NCBI GenBank assembly: GCA_002335605.1
Contig: BEDY01000002.1
Location: forward strand, 2,108,001-2,172,000
Direction: 5' to 3'
DNA length: 64,000 bases
Source of the DNA: Prillingera fragicola
Lineage: Eukaryota > Basidiomycota > Tremellomycetes > Trichosporonales > Trichosporonaceae
In this document: positions 1 to 10,534 of the stretch, in pieces
Numbering within the stretch: position 1 is the first letter of the stretch
Layout: the number at the start of each line of letters is the position of its first letter
The notes under the pieces: model-generated
Databases searched by the model: none
The model's input: the letters and a program-made list of their open reading frames with translations, nothing else
Told to the model about the DNA's origin: nothing
Program-made: the position numbers and the translations under genes

Positions 1-1283
1 ATCATTCTAATCTCGTCACAACTGTTCCGCACAAAGAGCCGCAGCCAACCGCCTATTTCTCCTGCGGACGACCAGGACCGCTCTAGTTGCCGCCCATTCC
101 GGCCGAGCACCCACCGCCGCCGACCATGGTCTGCATGCAGCATGCAGTGTTCCTTTGGAAAGCACGAGGTATGGTCACGACATACCGCGGCCGACATCAT
201 TGGTGCGGAACGCTGCTGTGGGGCTCGTGCAGGACGTCAGCAATGTCGGTGGATGCCCCATGGTGGTCCAGCCAATTCGCCGCGGTCATTGACGGAGTAT
301 GGATTTCCGTCACCGAGGATTGTGACATTTGCTCCCGTCTACATGCGGCTAATCTTAATCGACTAATGGACGCCGAGGTTGTGTAAGCACACCCAGCTTA
401 CGTGCCACTGACGCGTGGTTACGACCACTGCATCATATGCTCTACACCATGCGAGCTGCGAAGGGAATTGCACATGCCACGCTTGTGCTAGCTGGGCAAA
501 AAATTATGATCCTCCACCTCCATGAGGCCGCAATATCGGCCATCCGTTTCGGCGCGAGTCTGTAAAACTGCTAATGCCATTCCGGAAACTGTATTGTTTG
601 GATGCCCTACTCCGCTCACATCGCTATCCCAGATACCAGTTCGCAGCAGCAGAGCTTGTAAGACCGCATACCCGTTGTGAAAGCCGACGCAAATCCACCA
701 TGTCTGCGAATAGAAAGCCAAGCTGCGGCACTTGACCCCACATGCACGTCAGGAACAGGATGAATGCGGCAACCGACGGTTGTGCCACCCGGCTTCCGGA
801 CCGTGACCGTTGGTAGTGACCAATGGACGCCGAGGACACCGAGCATGCTCTGCGAGATGCCCAGGGTGGCCTGGTAAAGTGTACCCTTGTTCAGGATTTT
901 GGCTCACACGTGAGGCCGCGTGCAACCGTTGCCGTGCTCCGAGATTTGTGATCGCAGCGGCTAATCCCTGGAGATCGCCCGTTCAGAGCGGGAGGAGCGG
1001 ACCTTCGCATCACCACTACTACAAGCATCACCGATGCCATCCCCGGTGTTGCGGCTGCACGGTCCAACGCGGTCCTGCTTGGTGCCCCCAACACCCCAGC
1101 CTACGTGTTCGCACCTCCCCAGGGGGATCGGCCGGGGCCTAGTGTCGAGGTCGGTTTATGGCGGCTCTACGAAGGTGCTAGCTGGGTTGGAGGAAAAAAC
1201 GCTGAGACAGCATAAAAACTCTGGCGACCAAGCTGAACAGGAAGACTCATCCCCTCTAATCTTTACACTAGTAGCTCACAACA
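1..1283. other. 5' intergenic region with no supported gene
   Basis: Only short overlapping open frames occur here on both strands and none shows a recognisable domain or a chain of exons with good splice sites. The last ~100 bases before 1284 look like the leader of the downstream transporter. A 14-base word, AATGGACGCCGAGG, occurs at about 364 and again at about 822 on the same strand; no other repeat structure was seen. The start of the window may cut an upstream gene's regulatory region, but nothing coding can be supported. Confidence 0.6.
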
Positions 1284-2819
1284 ATGACCACCTTCCCCGA
1301 AGAGAAGCGCGGCTCGGACTCGTTCCACGAGAAGATGGCCGACGACCATGTCGACCGCCACCTTGCCGTCGAGATCCCCGCCACCCTCGTTCACCTCAGC
1401 CCCGAGGAGCTCGCCGCAGTCGAGAAGAAGGCCACCTGGAAGCTCGACATTCTTCTCATGCCTGCCCTTGTCGTCCTCTACGTTCTCAACTTCCTCGACC
1501 GTAACAGTGAGTCAACCCTACCTGTGTTATGAGTTCGCAGCTGACAGTCAGACCTCTCGACTGCCAAGATTGGTGGCCTCACCAAGGACCTGGGCATGAG
1601 CGACCAGCAGTTCTCGACCTGTGTCGCTGTTCTGTTTGCCGGTTACGTCTCGCTCCAGATTCCCTCCAACATGCTCGCCTCGCGCATCACCTGGCCCGCC
1701 GCCTACATCTGTCTCATGTGCGCTCTCTGGGGTGCTGTTTCCGCCTGCACCGGTGCCGTCGGCTCGTACGCTGGCCTCGCTGTCTGCCGTACCATTCTCG
1801 GATTCACCGAGGCGGCCTTCTTCCCCGGAGCCCTCTACCTTCTTTCGACCTTCTACACCAAGCAGCAGCTCGCTCTCCGTACCGGTATCCTCTACTCTGG
1901 CTCGCAGCTTGGCAACGCTTTCGGTGGTCTCTTTGCGCTCGCCATCCTCGAGCTTGACGGTGCTCACGGCCTCGAGGGCTGGCGCTGGCTCTTCATTGTC
2001 GAGGGTGTCATGACTATCGGCATTGCTCTTATCTTTGCCACTTTCCTCCCCAACAAGCCCGAGTCGATGCGCTGGCTCAACGACGTCGAGCGCGAGGCAC
2101 TGCTCTACCGTCTCTCGCTCGACCGCGGAACCAAGGACGCCTCGGACGAGCTCACCATTGGCCAGGCCTCGTGGCTCGCCGTCTCGGACCCCAAGGCCTG
2201 GCTCGTCTGCCTTGCTCTTACTCTAGCTTGGGTCGCTTCCGCTGTTACCAACTTCTTCCCTATCGTTGTCCAGGAGCTTGGCTTTAACCGCACCACCACC
2301 CTCTGCATCACCGCTCCTCCCTACATCTTTGGCATCATCTGCATTGTCCTTAACGGCTGGCACTCGGACAAGACTGGAGAGCGTGCGTTCCACGTCATTG
2401 GCCCCTTCGTTCTCTGCATCATCGCCAACGTTATTGCCGTCGCCACCCCCAACGTCGCCGCCCGCTACGTTGCCATGATGCTCATGCCCGCTTCGTTCTA
2501 CTCGGCCGGCATGGTCCTCCTCTCGTGGGTCGGCACGACCGTCGTCGGCCCCAACTCGAAGCGCGCCATTGCCCTCGCCATGATCAACGCCATCTCCAAC
2601 ACCTCCAACATTTGGACCTCGTACCTCTACTTTGACAAGCCCCGCTACATTGTAGCCTTCTCGGTCAACCTTGCCGCGTCCGTGTGCGTCATCCTCGTCA
2701 TCCTCTTCCTCCGCCAGTACCTTGTCCGCCTCAACCGCCGTCTCGAGCGCGGCGAGGACCTTGGTGTCCAGGGTCCCTCCGAGGTCCAGAAGGAGGCTGG
2801 CTTCCGCTTTGTTCTTTAA
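1284..2819 (+). CDS. Dal5-family MFS transporter (anion:cation symporter type)
   Basis: Two exons, 1284-1506 and 1552-2819, split by a 45-nt GTGAGT...CAG intron, encode 496 residues. The splice restores the family's first-helix motif LDRNN, which sits at about residues 71-75. Around residues 150-200 the sequence CRTILGFTEAAFFPG followed by YTKQQLALRTGI matches the allantoate/nicotinate-permease branch (ACS family) of the major facilitator superfamily, which moves organic anions or vitamins across the plasma membrane. About 12 hydrophobic segments are visible and the cytosolic N-terminus is charged. The start is the first ATG with a clean AACA context. The substrate cannot be read from sequence. 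It lies head-to-tail with RACK1, which begins 582 bases downstream. Confidence 0.88.
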
Positions 2820-3401
2820 GAGAATTAGATTAGTATTGTAACACTTAATGGGATGTACCTGAGATACTAGACAACGAACAGAGGTGCCACACGTTCTGCT
2901 TCACATTGTGTGCCAAGTTATCTGGCAAAGCTACATGATCTATTGGACTTGAATACGGATACATGATCTACAAGAGGGTGGAATACGGTTAATAAATGAC
3001 CCAATAAGTTTGTTCACGCATTCATACGGCTAACGTACCTGTAAACCTGTTAAGATAATCAATTCAGCAGACATGAGACACAGTGTCCTTCCCTGCTCAC
3101 ATCTTCCCCGGGACAAGCGAAGACACCCTCTCGACCGGGTACTAGTTCCCCTCCGCACCTTATTGTCTCGTGATGAACCCGGAAGGGAATGTCCTTGAAT
3201 CGAGCCCATGCATCCAGTTCTGAGCTTGTGGACATGGATGAGCGCTGGTGTTCTCATGTGCCACATCCTTTTCGAGCGGTGTATTGATTAAAATCCCGAC
3301 TGCTACCCCACAATTCCCCCGCGAAACGTCGAAACCTCGAAGTCATGCAGAAAGAACTTGCTTCTTCAACTACACTACTAACCAACCTCAAAAAAGTCAT
3401 C
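2820..3401. promoter_or_regulatory. Intergenic region upstream of RACK1
   Basis: This 582-base gap carries the 3' flank of the transporter and the presumed promoter and leader of the RACK1 gene. Just before the RACK1 ATG the sequence is A-rich, as expected for a highly translated leader. I could not assign a specific operator or terminator. Confidence 0.4.
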
Positions 3402-4738
3402 ATGGGTGAACCTCTCGTCTTCAAGGGCTCCCTCGCCGGCCACGCCGGCTGGGTTACCGCCATCGCTACCTCTGCCGAGAACCCCGACATGATCCTCACC
3501 GCTTCGCGCGGTAAGTTTTTAACCAGCAAAAAGATGCAGGACGCATTCTGACAGCCCGCAGACAAGACCGTCATCGTCTGGCAGCTTTCGCGTGACGAGT
3601 CGTCGTTCGGCTTCCCCAAGAAGATCCTCCACGGCCACAACCACTTCGTCTCGGACGTCGCCATCTCGTCGGACGGCCAGTTCGCCCTCTCGTCGTCGTG
3701 GGACAAGACCCTCCGTCTCTGGGACCTTAACACCGGCCTCACCACCCGCAAGTTCGTTGGCCACACCGGCGACGTCCTCTCGTAAGTACTGAATGTCATG
3801 GGTGCTGGGGGCTCGTTTTGCATTTGAGCCACTACGTGGATGGATTTTGCACCTACCAATTTTCGGGGTCAATTTCCTCTGCATGATGGACTGCAGTTTC
3901 GAACCACCTCGCACCCATTTTTCTAAATTTCCCTGGAATTTTGCTGACCGTCCAGCGTCTCGTTCTCGGCCGACAACCGCCAGATCGTTTCGGGCTCGCG
4001 TGACCGCACCATCAAGCTCTGGAACACCCTCGGCGAGTGCAAGTACAACATTGTTGAGGACGGCCACTCCGAGTGGGTCTCGTGCGTCCGCTTCTCGCCC
4101 AACCCCGTCATCCCCGTCATTGTTTCGGCTGGTTGGGACAAGGTCGTCAAGGTGAGTAGAGCGCGTCCTGATTCCTTCACTTTCCCGCGATATGATGTTA
4201 TCGATATATTTGCTACTTCAGAGGGCGTGAGGCCCCGTGAGACAACATATCCACCAAGATCTCTGATCGCACATCTTCTACCCACATTTTGTTCCTTGAA
4301 ACAGAGTGCTAACGAAAACCTCAGGTCTGGGAGCTCTCCAAGTGCAAGCTTAAGACCAACCACTTCGGCCACACTGGTTACATCAACACCCTCGCTGTCT
4401 CGCCCGATGGATCGCTCGCCGCTTCGGGTGGCAAGGACGGCATCACCATGCTCTGGGACCTGAACGACGGCAAGCACCTCTACTCGCTTGAGGCCGGTGA
4501 CGTTGTCAACGCCCTTGTCTTCTCGCCCAACCGCTACTGGCTCTGCGCTGCCACCGCCTCGTCGATCAAGATCTTCGACCTCGAGTCGAAGTCGATCGTC
4601 GACGACCTCAAGCCCGACTTCAACGAGCTTTCGGAGAAGGCCCGCAAGCCCGAGTGCCTTTCGCTCGCCTGGTCGGCCGACGGCCAGACCCTCTTCGCTG
4701 GTTACTCGGACAACCTCGTCCGCGTCTGGGTCGTCTAA
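3402..4738 (+). CDS. RACK1: RACK1 / Asc1 / Gib2-type G-beta-like ribosomal WD40 protein
   Basis: Four exons (3402-3510, 3562-3781, 3956-4151, 4325-4738) give 312 residues, the usual RACK1 length. The product is a seven-bladed WD40 propeller: blade ends include [32 protein letters not shown] and NLVRVWVV. The family binds the head of the 40S subunit and docks signalling kinases; in Cryptococcus the Gib2 orthologue acts as an atypical G-beta. Intron 1 is 51 nt, but introns 2 and 3 are 174 and 173 nt, far above the local norm, and intron 3 carries a U24 box C/D snoRNA. The gene converges on PDCD5 with 232 bases between stop codons. Identification is essentially certain by length and blade sequence. 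Confidence 0.97.
4186..4271 (+). ncRNA. snR24: U24 (snR24) box C/D snoRNA inside RACK1 intron 3
   Basis: Box C is ATGATGT (4192-4198) and box D is CTGA (4263-4266). They are closed by a terminal stem of GCGA (4187-4190) with TCGC (4267-4270). The guide next to box D, CCACCAAGATCT (4251-4262), is complementary to the conserved large-subunit rRNA segment AGATCTTGGTGG. A second guide, ATATTTGCTACT (4206-4217), is complementary to AGTAGCAAATAT a few bases downstream in the same rRNA helix. This two-guide layout is the hallmark of U24, which directs 2'-O-methylation of two 25S/28S cytidines. Box D' is degenerate (TTCA at 4217-4220) and a C'-like GTGAGAC follows near 4236. Release would depend on splicing of the host intron. 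Budding yeast hosts snR24 in the intron of ASC1, the orthologous gene. Confidence 0.93.
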
Positions 4739-4970
4739 ATGTTGTAGACATTGTGCATATGCAGGGGCTCTTCATAGACCGTTTGTGGCACGCAGTAAAA
4801 CGTCCGCAATTGAGACGCGACGACGCGATTAATGACTAATGTATGCGTTTACGTGACACGGACTTGTTCTTGCTATTAACCATGTACATGACGCGTCCGG
4901 GGCTTTGGCAGAATGAATCCGGACATGACGACTTCGTACAGTGATGGTGCTCCGAGTCTTTGTTCTGACA

Positions 4971-5900
4971 TTAAAGGTCGTACTCGTCCGAGTCCGACTC
5001 ATCGCGCTTGCGCTGGATCTGCGTTGCGCGTTAGTAAAATCCATGCACTGCTGCCCCGTTCGCGTCGATTTGTAGGTTTACGACCGGACCGACTCGGTAG
5101 GACTTACGGTGATGCCGTTGCCAAAAGTACGGGCACGCGCGGACGTGGGTGCCGAAGACGTCTTGGGCTTGGGAGGGTTCGAGACCTGCAGGTTAGCTCT
5201 GCGATCCATGTTGATGTATTGAGCACGGCAGCCATGGCGCGCCTCAGAGCTCGCGATGTTGGGCCATTGCCTGCTGGTGGTGCTGGCGCTCAGTAGCGAC
5301 CAGTATCGGCGCGTCGATCACACTCCCTGCTTTCTGCCCCCTTTACAGCCCGGCACCTTCCTTCCTTCACTGTCTTCTTCTGCTCTTGGCAACCACGACG
5401 AGCAGCCGACGGCTTCCTCGGCTTCCTCGCCCTCCGCCACTGCCATGCCTAAACCACCAACTCACCTGCTCGAGCAGACCCTTGAGAGCCTCGTCGGTGA
5501 CCTTGCCGCGGATCTGTCCCTGCTGGCCCATACGAACAAGAAGGTCCTCGACCTGCGACGCAAGCTGAGGGCGCGTGAGAGATATCCTGGAGACTGTGCG
5601 TCGGGTGAGCTATGTGACCGACGAAAGTGGTGGGATCCAACAGCTGGCAGCCAAGTTGCAAGACTCTTAGAAGTGCTGCAGTCTGATCTGGCTTGCCTCG
5701 CTGTATCTGACCCGCCTGTTGCACTCACGACGCTCCCTTGCGTCCGACTCGAGCATGGCCTGGATCATCTGGCGCTTCATCTCCTCCTGCTGTGCCTGGC
5801 GAGCTGCGCGCTCCTCATCGTTGCCCTGCTGCTGGCCCTGCTGGCCTTGCTGGCCTGGAGGTGCTGCGGGCCTCATGCCGGGGGGAAGCTGGAACGACAT
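4971..5900 (-). CDS. PDCD5: PDCD5 / TFAR19-family protein
   Basis: Four exons on the minus strand (5729-5900, 5466-5593, 5108-5185, 4971-5018) encode 141 residues. After a Gln/Gly-rich N-terminus there is the family's helical core: a segment with EEMKRQMIQAMLESDAR, then ERLSRISLTRPQLASQVED and RMGQQGQIRGKVTDEALK. An acidic tail, DESDSDEYDL, mirrors the acidic tail of human PDCD5. The family is a small conserved DNA/chaperonin-binding protein present from archaea to humans, linked in animals to apoptosis and prefoldin/CCT regulation; its fungal role is not well defined. Introns are 135, 280 and 89 nt, unusually long for this window. The gene is head-to-head with the caprin-like gene, with 325 bases between start codons. 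Confidence 0.9.
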
Positions 5901-6225
5901 TGTTGTTGGTGTACAGGTGGAGGGGTGTGAGGAGTGAGATTACAAGACGACCAGGATGACTACGAGCACTGATGTGCCACAAGACCAAAGTCACGTGCCT
6001 CCGCGGCGTTTACGTGGGCCCCGCACGTCATGACGGTCATGGTCGTTGCCAGTGGACTTGTTCAGAGGAACAGCTCACTCTACTACCTTTGCACTCACTC
6101 ACACCAGAGACACTGCAGAGGGCAAACGCACGCACTCCAGCACATTACACACAGTTGGGACACGGGGCGACTCCAAGCTCAAGTTTTTTTTTACCCGTTC
6201 ACATCCTTGCCCCAACTCTACAACA
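5901..6225. promoter_or_regulatory. Bidirectional promoter region, PDCD5 / caprin-like gene
   Basis: The 325 bases between two divergent start codons must hold both promoters. A T-run (about 6184-6192) and a CAACTCTACAACA segment lead into the plus-strand ATG. No specific factor site can be asserted. Confidence 0.5.
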
Positions 6226-7936
6226 ATGGACGCTGCTGCACCAAAGGAGCGCGGAGCCGGCGAGGAAGTCGTGGCCAAGCGTCTCAAGGCGCTGAACAAG
6301 AAAATCGTACGCGAAGAAGATGTTCCAGAGCTGACAGCAGCAACGCTTCCGTGCTTACAAGTCTCAAGAGGAGGCCAAGCTGAACAACGACCAACGTGCA
6401 GCTCTTGCGTCGCTGCCGCAGCTCGAAGCCGTCGCACGCGAGCTCGAGGAGGTGGGCAAGCAGATTGAAGAGGCCGAGCTCGTCGCGTCGTCCAAGCAGC
6501 GTGAGCTGCGTGAGGCTACTGGACGCGATTCGCAGGGTCAGGTTGAGGCTCGTCTTGCCGAGTTCCAACTTGCACTCGCAACCTCGCTCTCTGGATTCCT
6601 CAACCTTCACAGCCTTCTTCACCCTGCGCGCCCCTCGGACCATGCCAACCTTACCTTCGCCCCTCTTTCCCTTCCCCCGTCTCTGGAGGACGAGGTTATG
6701 GCCACGGACATACTTCGCGTGGGACGCATGTACGACGACCTTGTTGGCGGCGGTGACTCGGCACACAGCTTCCTTGTTGCCCTGTCAAACGGTCCCTCGG
6801 TGGACGACGATGAGGGTGAGTGCAAGTGTCACGTAACAGAGCTGATATCAGACGTTCGCATTCACAAGCTGCTCGAGCTTCTCGCTTCGGCCGACTCTTT
6901 CGTTCCCCCTCCCCGCAGCACCGCCGTCGAGCCTGCCGAGTCGCTGCGCGAGTTCCCCTCAAGCACTATTGCGGGCAGCGCCGATGGCTCGTCGTACGCC
7001 AATGGCGACGACCCAGAGCGTACTCCCATCATATCTATGCGCGAGTTTGAAACTGCCGAGCCTCCCAGTGTCGCCCCTCACATTGCCGGCCTGTCCCGTG
7101 GCGTTCCCCTCAACTTCCTGCAGGAGGACGAGCTCGAGCCCAAGGTTGACATGGTCGTGATCGAGCAGACTGTCGAGGTCATAGAGCCTAGTCCTGTCGA
7201 GATGGCCTCTGCCGCCGTCTCTGTCACTGCCACTCCCACTGTCACTAGCATCCCGGCCTCGTTTGACTGGACTGCCGAGGACGAGCTTGCGGACCAGGAC
7301 TCTGCCGAGCTCCTGCGCAGCGCCCTCCAGTCCGGCGTCGTGACCCCGGGAGAGGGCCTTGGCCTCTCTGACCCCAGCATCGTCTCTGCTGTCATTGACG
7401 GCGACGGGGCCGTCGACACCCTCACCGCCGAGGTGGAGGCAGTCCTCATATCTGACTCTACCCGCGACACGGCCACCCCGCAACAGCGCAAGAAGAAGCC
7501 CAACCAGCGCCGCACCGAAGGCAGCCAGTCCAAGGACGCAACCCCTCGAGCCAAGGACAAGGACGGCTCGCGCGGCCCACAGGGCAAGGGCAAGCCGCGC
7601 CAGCCGCGGCCAGCACAGGAGGCCGAGCCGCTCATCGACTCTGACGGATTCGAGACCAAGGTCGCGCGCCGGCCCTCGGCTGCCCAGCGCGGTCGTGGCG
7701 CCCCCGCTGCGGGTCGTGGACGTGGTGCGGGAGGCGGCGGACGCGGCGGAGCGCGTGAGGGCGGTCAGCGTGCGAACGGCAACGGAACGCCTACAAAGGA
7801 GGGAGCAGCGCAGCGTGGACCGCGCAAGGAGGGTCAGCCAAAGCCCAAGTCCAAGGAGGACAAGCCTGCTGGGCCCAAGCCGAGTATCTACAAGACTACG
7901 CAGCCTGTCGCGCCTGCTTCGGCGCCCATCTTCTGA
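6226..7936 (+). CDS. Caprin-1 dimerisation-like, RGG-tailed RNA-binding protein
   Basis: Exons 6226-6306, 6341-6815 and 6852-7936 encode 546 residues. Intron 1 is only 34 nt and is required for frame. Intron 2 is 36 nt and has perfect splice signals, but its length is a multiple of three and it contains no stop, so retention would add 12 residues. The N-terminal ~110 residues are charged and helical (KRLKALNKKIQRFRAYKSQEEAKL, then a long Glu/Lys coil), resembling the caprin-1 homologous region. The middle is acidic and disordered. The C-terminus has RGG/RG-rich tracts (AQRGRGAPAAGRGRGAGGG) and many Lys/Pro residues typical of mRNA-granule proteins. Animal caprin works with G3BP in stress granules; a similar role here is inference. 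Confidence 0.72.
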
Positions 7937-8145
7937 GTGCGAGACATTGGTTGGAGGGAGGAGGTTGTAGATTGAGAGACTTGGTCGAGGGAGACTGGGC
8001 AGACAGACATAGGACGTCGTAAGACTGCACAACATCATGCATGACATAGGTCACTTCGTGGGCCCGTAGGCTGGGGTCTCATGGACAGGATACAAATGAT
8101 TGTAATGACAAATACACAATGGGTTTAGGGGTCGGTGGCTAGGTG

Positions 8146-9805
8146 TTAAGGGCGGTGTTCGGGTTCCTCGGACTCGGACTCGGTGGGCGTGGCGGTGTGG
8201 GGTGTCTCGGCGGCATTGACAGGTGCGTCGATGGGCTCCACAATTTCCATGGTGATGCCCCTCTCGACAGGCTCTTCAGCAACGACCGCAACAGGAACCT
8301 CCTGAACTGGAGTCAGGCCAGTGGTGACATCAGCGGACTCAGTCGCCGCTACTATAGCAGAGTCGATTGGGGCATCAGGCTCTGGCATGCCCTGAGGAGC
8401 AGCGATCTCGACGTCAACAGTCGGCTCCTTCTCAGCATCAGCTTCAGGAGCCGTCCCCTCGTCTTGCTCAGCCACAGGCTCGGGTGCGATGGCGTCCAAG
8501 TCCAGATCAAATTCAAGGCCGCCGAGATCAATCTCCGCAAGATCAGCGAGGGCATTTTGCTCAAATCGCGAACGAGCGGCCGAGGTAGGTGCAGAGCCAG
8601 ACACACTTCGCGGTGTGCCGCGCGAGAGCAGCGACAGGGGACGAGGTGCTGCGGTCCGGACGCTGGGGTTGGTTGGACGAAGAGTCGTGGTCGAGGCTGC
8701 CTTCATGAGCCGAGGGGGAGCCATTGACGTGCTCGTAGAGGAACGTGCCGATGGGACGGGAGGATTGACTGAACGGCTCACTGCTGTGCCTGGACGTCCT
8801 CGTCCAGCCAAAGATGAGGTTTCGGACGAGGAAGGTGCCCGGATGGTACTGGCTGGGCGGATGAATTTGCTTGCCTGAGCCGTTGGAGGGCGAGGAGCTG
8901 AGGGCTTCAGTGCACAAGAGGAATTAAGTCCTGGGCGAGCTGCAGCGGTTGCTGGAGCGGCTTTGCGGCGAAGGACTGGGTGCTCAAGCTCATTCTCGTC
9001 GCAGAGCACCATGGTCGGTGCGGGCACCTCCGCAATCATGGGTGGCGGGGAAGGAGGTGCACGCATGATGGCAGCCCGCATGCTAGCCATCTGAGCCAGT
9101 GACTGCACCGGATCGGGAATGCTATCGGCCCACACTGGCACGAACGGGCGGTCCTTGATTGGTGGCGGGGCATACTCTAGCTCGTAGTCCGATTCGCTCC
9201 CTGCGCCACCTTCCTCGATGACAGCTTCAATGTCTGCCTCCAGAATAGAGTCGAGAGACACCTCCTCGTCCCAGCGAGGTGCTGGAGTGGCAAAGCTGCG
9301 CTCTGGCGATGCGTGCAGACTTGCGCGCGATCGGCGGCGGGTGCGCTGTGCCGAGGGAAGGGGTGTAGGGGAAGGCTCGTGACGGCGGGCTGGTGCAGGG
9401 GTACGCAGAGTGTGGCTGCGGGTCGGTGCTGGAGTTTTGGATCGTGAGGGACCTGCTGCTGCATTCGGCTTGGACACAACAGTCTGGAACAGACGCTTTG
9501 GTGCTGCTGATCAGCATACCGCCGTTTACTCAACAAAGTCGCAACTCACCAATGTCGTCTGAAGGATCTGGGCCTTTGGGAGCCAGAATGTTCCTGTCAA
9601 TCGTCTTTGCACCGAGACGTCCTACAGTACCCAACCCGGTTTGCTGAGGCTTGAGAGGGCCTCCGCCGAGACCGAGACGCACTGGCGTCTTGGAGGGAAG
9701 GACACCTGCATTCTCCTTGTCACGGCCACCGCGGCGTGATGTTCCGGGTGCGCCTCCACCGTACGATCGACTGAGGTGGTGGGATTGTGGTTGGTGTGCA
9801 AACAT
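8146..9805 (-). CDS. Probable securin (separase inhibitor)
   Basis: Two minus-strand exons (9550-9805, 8146-9503) separated by a 46-nt intron encode 537 residues. The N-terminus has a KEN box (DKENAG, residues 29-34) followed by RLGLGGG and a second RLG, plausible APC/C degrons. Further on, acidic text ending in YELEYAPPPIKDRPF resembles the separase-binding segment of fungal securins. The remaining C-terminus is disordered, Ser/Pro/Ala-rich and very acidic. Securins hold separase inactive until anaphase and are destroyed via APC/C. The protein is longer than human securin (about 200 residues). The call rests on motif order rather than full-length similarity. It is convergent with the caprin-like gene and divergent from EGD1. 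Confidence 0.6.
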
Positions 9806-10534
9806 GGCACTTGCAGGAGAGGGGGAGGGGGAGGAGAGGGAGGGAGAAGGGTGGATGAAAGAGAGAGTGATGGAGGATGAAGCACTATAGGTGGTTGTTG
9901 TTACTCGGCCTGGGCTGGCTGCACCCGGCATGAGCAGGAAAGAAAGCATCCGCGTCCAAGCTGATGCCCAAGTGCCACACTCGACCGTGTATTTCAACTC
10001 CGAAATACAAAACCCCGACCACACTCTGGCTGGGTGCACACTCTGGCGGGCGAAACGACGCCGAGCCTGGGTGAGGAGGATGAGCAGTGAGTGTCCCTGG
10101 GTGGACGAGGGGCCTGGCTGAGCGAGGGGCGGACGACCAAGCGAGTGCCAACCACGACCTCTACCCTCTTCCTCCCCACCTCTACTCTACCCCCTTCCTT
10201 ATCCCTAGCAAAAAGGCTCTCGGTACGTTGCACATGGTCTACAGCCAACAGCGACGCTGGACATTGCTGACCGTGCTCTTCTTTCTCCCTCTTTGCTCGT
10301 CACGACTACTTTGAACTGGTTCCTGTCACTTGTTCGACCAATTTCCATTTCCTCCCCACACATCGACCACTGCCCCCTCCGCGCTCTGGCTATTACACCT
10401 CGCCCTTGCTGTGCTCAACCTTGGCTCATTCTGCCCGCGTTGCCCCTGTCCCTGCTCCTCTTTCCGCGGAATTGATCGTTTCCTCGTCCATTTGTCGCCC
10501 TGGACATTTCTTTCATTAGTCGCCAACTATCAGC
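9806..10534. promoter_or_regulatory. Divergent promoter region, securin / NAC-beta
   Basis: The gap holds pyrimidine-rich leaders for both flanking genes. The plus-strand side from about 10200 to 10534 is a long C/T-rich stretch typical of transcripts in this genome, so the NAC-beta leader is probably a few hundred bases. Open frames here lack domains and are judged non-coding. Confidence 0.45.

Noticed and set aside
3782..3955. Second snoRNA in RACK1 intron 2
   Set aside because: The intron is long and has ATGATGG and a later CTGA, but there is no terminal stem and the candidate guide matches conserved rRNA poorly. I do not call it.
6959..8047. A 362-residue minus-strand open frame over the caprin-like gene
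   Set aside because: It is the reverse-strand shadow of codon-biased sequence with no motif or splice structure of its own.
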